5,929 nt of DNA from B8-G4 sp033720735 (GTDB taxonomy: Bacteria; Bacteroidota; Bacteroidia; Chitinophagales; Saprospiraceae): positions 1 to 5,929 of the forward strand of contig JAWWBX010000280.1 in NCBI GenBank assembly GCA_033720735.1, in the 5' to 3' direction. How positions within the stretch are numbered: position 1 is the stretch's first letter; every line of letters starts with the position of its first letter. Shown in pieces: positions 5,488 through 5,929 of the stretch. The position numbers and the translations under genes were made by a program. The notes under the pieces were generated by a model, which saw only the letters and a list, made by a program, of their open reading frames with translations, did no database searches and was not told the origin of the DNA.

Positions 5488-5929
5488 ATGAAATACCTGA
5501 TCTTTACCCTGTTCGCCTCTTTTGTTCTTTGGAATGGAGACCGCCCCTCCGACTCAGTCGACAGTGCCACTTCGGAGATCATGCCCAATGACTCACTCAT
5601 GGCCATCTGGGATGCGCATATCGCCGATATCAAGGCCGAATTGGGCGACCGGGTCAGCCTGACGGCTGATGAGGTGTTCGGAAACCTCAAGATCGACATG
5701 TTCAAAACGATGCCGGTCGAGCGCTTCCTGAACGTGATGAAAATGGGCTTTTCCCGCTCACTCGGCGTCGGGTGTGATCATTGCCATAAAACGGCGGAGT
5801 GGTCGTCAGATCAATTGACGCCCAAGCAAACGGCGCGGGAGATGTGGGATCTGTCCTTCCGGATCAACAATGAGTTGCTCAAGCAAGTTTCCACGCTGGC
5901 TGACAAGCAGGTCTTTGTCAATTGCACCA
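5488..5929 (+). CDS. Exported c-type cytochrome, reaction-centre cytochrome subunit-like (3' partial)
   Basis: The first 147 codons are present and the gene continues past the right edge. Residues 2-15 (KYLIFTLFASFVLW) look like a short signal peptide, required because haem is attached in the periplasm. The haem motif CDHCH (96-100, bases 5773-5787) is preceded by SLGVG, with NLK at 66-68, and followed by KQTAREM (113-119) and RINNELL (125-131). This order matches the small cytochromes related to the photosynthetic reaction-centre cytochrome subunit (CytoC_RC), which also occur in many non-phototrophic Bacteroidota and Acidobacteriota. M84 or M86 is a plausible axial ligand. The last visible residues, VNCT plus one base, sit where the family has its second CxxCH. 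The role is likely periplasmic electron transfer; the partner is unknown. No upstream in-frame start exists because a TAA lies at 5452. Confidence 0.88.
   Translation, partial: MKYLIFTLFASFVLWNGDRPSDSVDSATSEIMPNDSLMAIWDAHIADIKAELGDRVSLTADEVFGNLKIDMFKTMPVERFLNVMKMGFSRSLGVGCDHCHKTAEWSSDQLTPKQTAREMWDLSFRINNELLKQVSTLADKQVFVNCT

Overview
The window looks like chromosomal DNA from a member of the phylum Bacteroidota. The strongest evidence is the C-terminus of the first gene, which is a type B sorting domain of the type IX secretion system (T9SS, also called the gliding-motility-associated C-terminal domain). The module types in that protein (WSTG/NGC modules, GCDSI modules, a SprB-type repeat) and the absence of any Shine-Dalgarno sequence before the visible starts agree with this. 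By eye the G+C content is in the mid-50s percent, high for the phylum, which would suit a Saprospiria/Lewinella-like or Rhodothermia-like lineage. That finer placement is a guess.

Layout. (1) Bases 2-2821, + strand: the 3' 939 codons of a very large secreted, surface-anchored repeat protein. Nine modules of 69-70 residues are visible, then two GCDS-type modules, one SprB-like repeat, one decayed WSTG module and the T9SS type B domain. The gene runs off the left edge. (2) Bases 2954-3976, + strand: a secreted 340-residue protein without a confident family. It may be a metallopeptidase relative that has lost its HExxH site. (3) Bases 3988-4812, - strand, tail to tail with gene 2: a secreted DUF5694 protein with the GxxH...E...GxxH layout of the TraB/TIKI-like fold. 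(4) Bases 4985-5344, + strand, divergent from gene 3: a small antibiotic-biosynthesis-monooxygenase (ABM) fold protein. (5) Bases 5488 to the right edge, + strand: the N-terminal 147 codons of an exported c-type cytochrome related to the reaction-centre cytochrome subunit family. It is cut just inside the expected second haem motif.

The genes do not form an obvious pathway. Four of the five products appear to be exported (type IX cargo, two with signal peptides, one periplasmic cytochrome). Each non-coding gap holds one TAnnTT element 30-41 bases before the start codon, resembling the Bacteroidota -7 box. Gene order and spacing suggest mostly single-gene transcription units. No RNA gene, insertion sequence, CRISPR array or attachment site was seen.

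No clearly new system stands out. The observations most worth a second look are the three-module (209-residue) higher-order period in the large protein, the candidate inactive metalloprotease motif in gene 2, and the TIKI/TraB-like catalytic layout of the DUF5694 protein.
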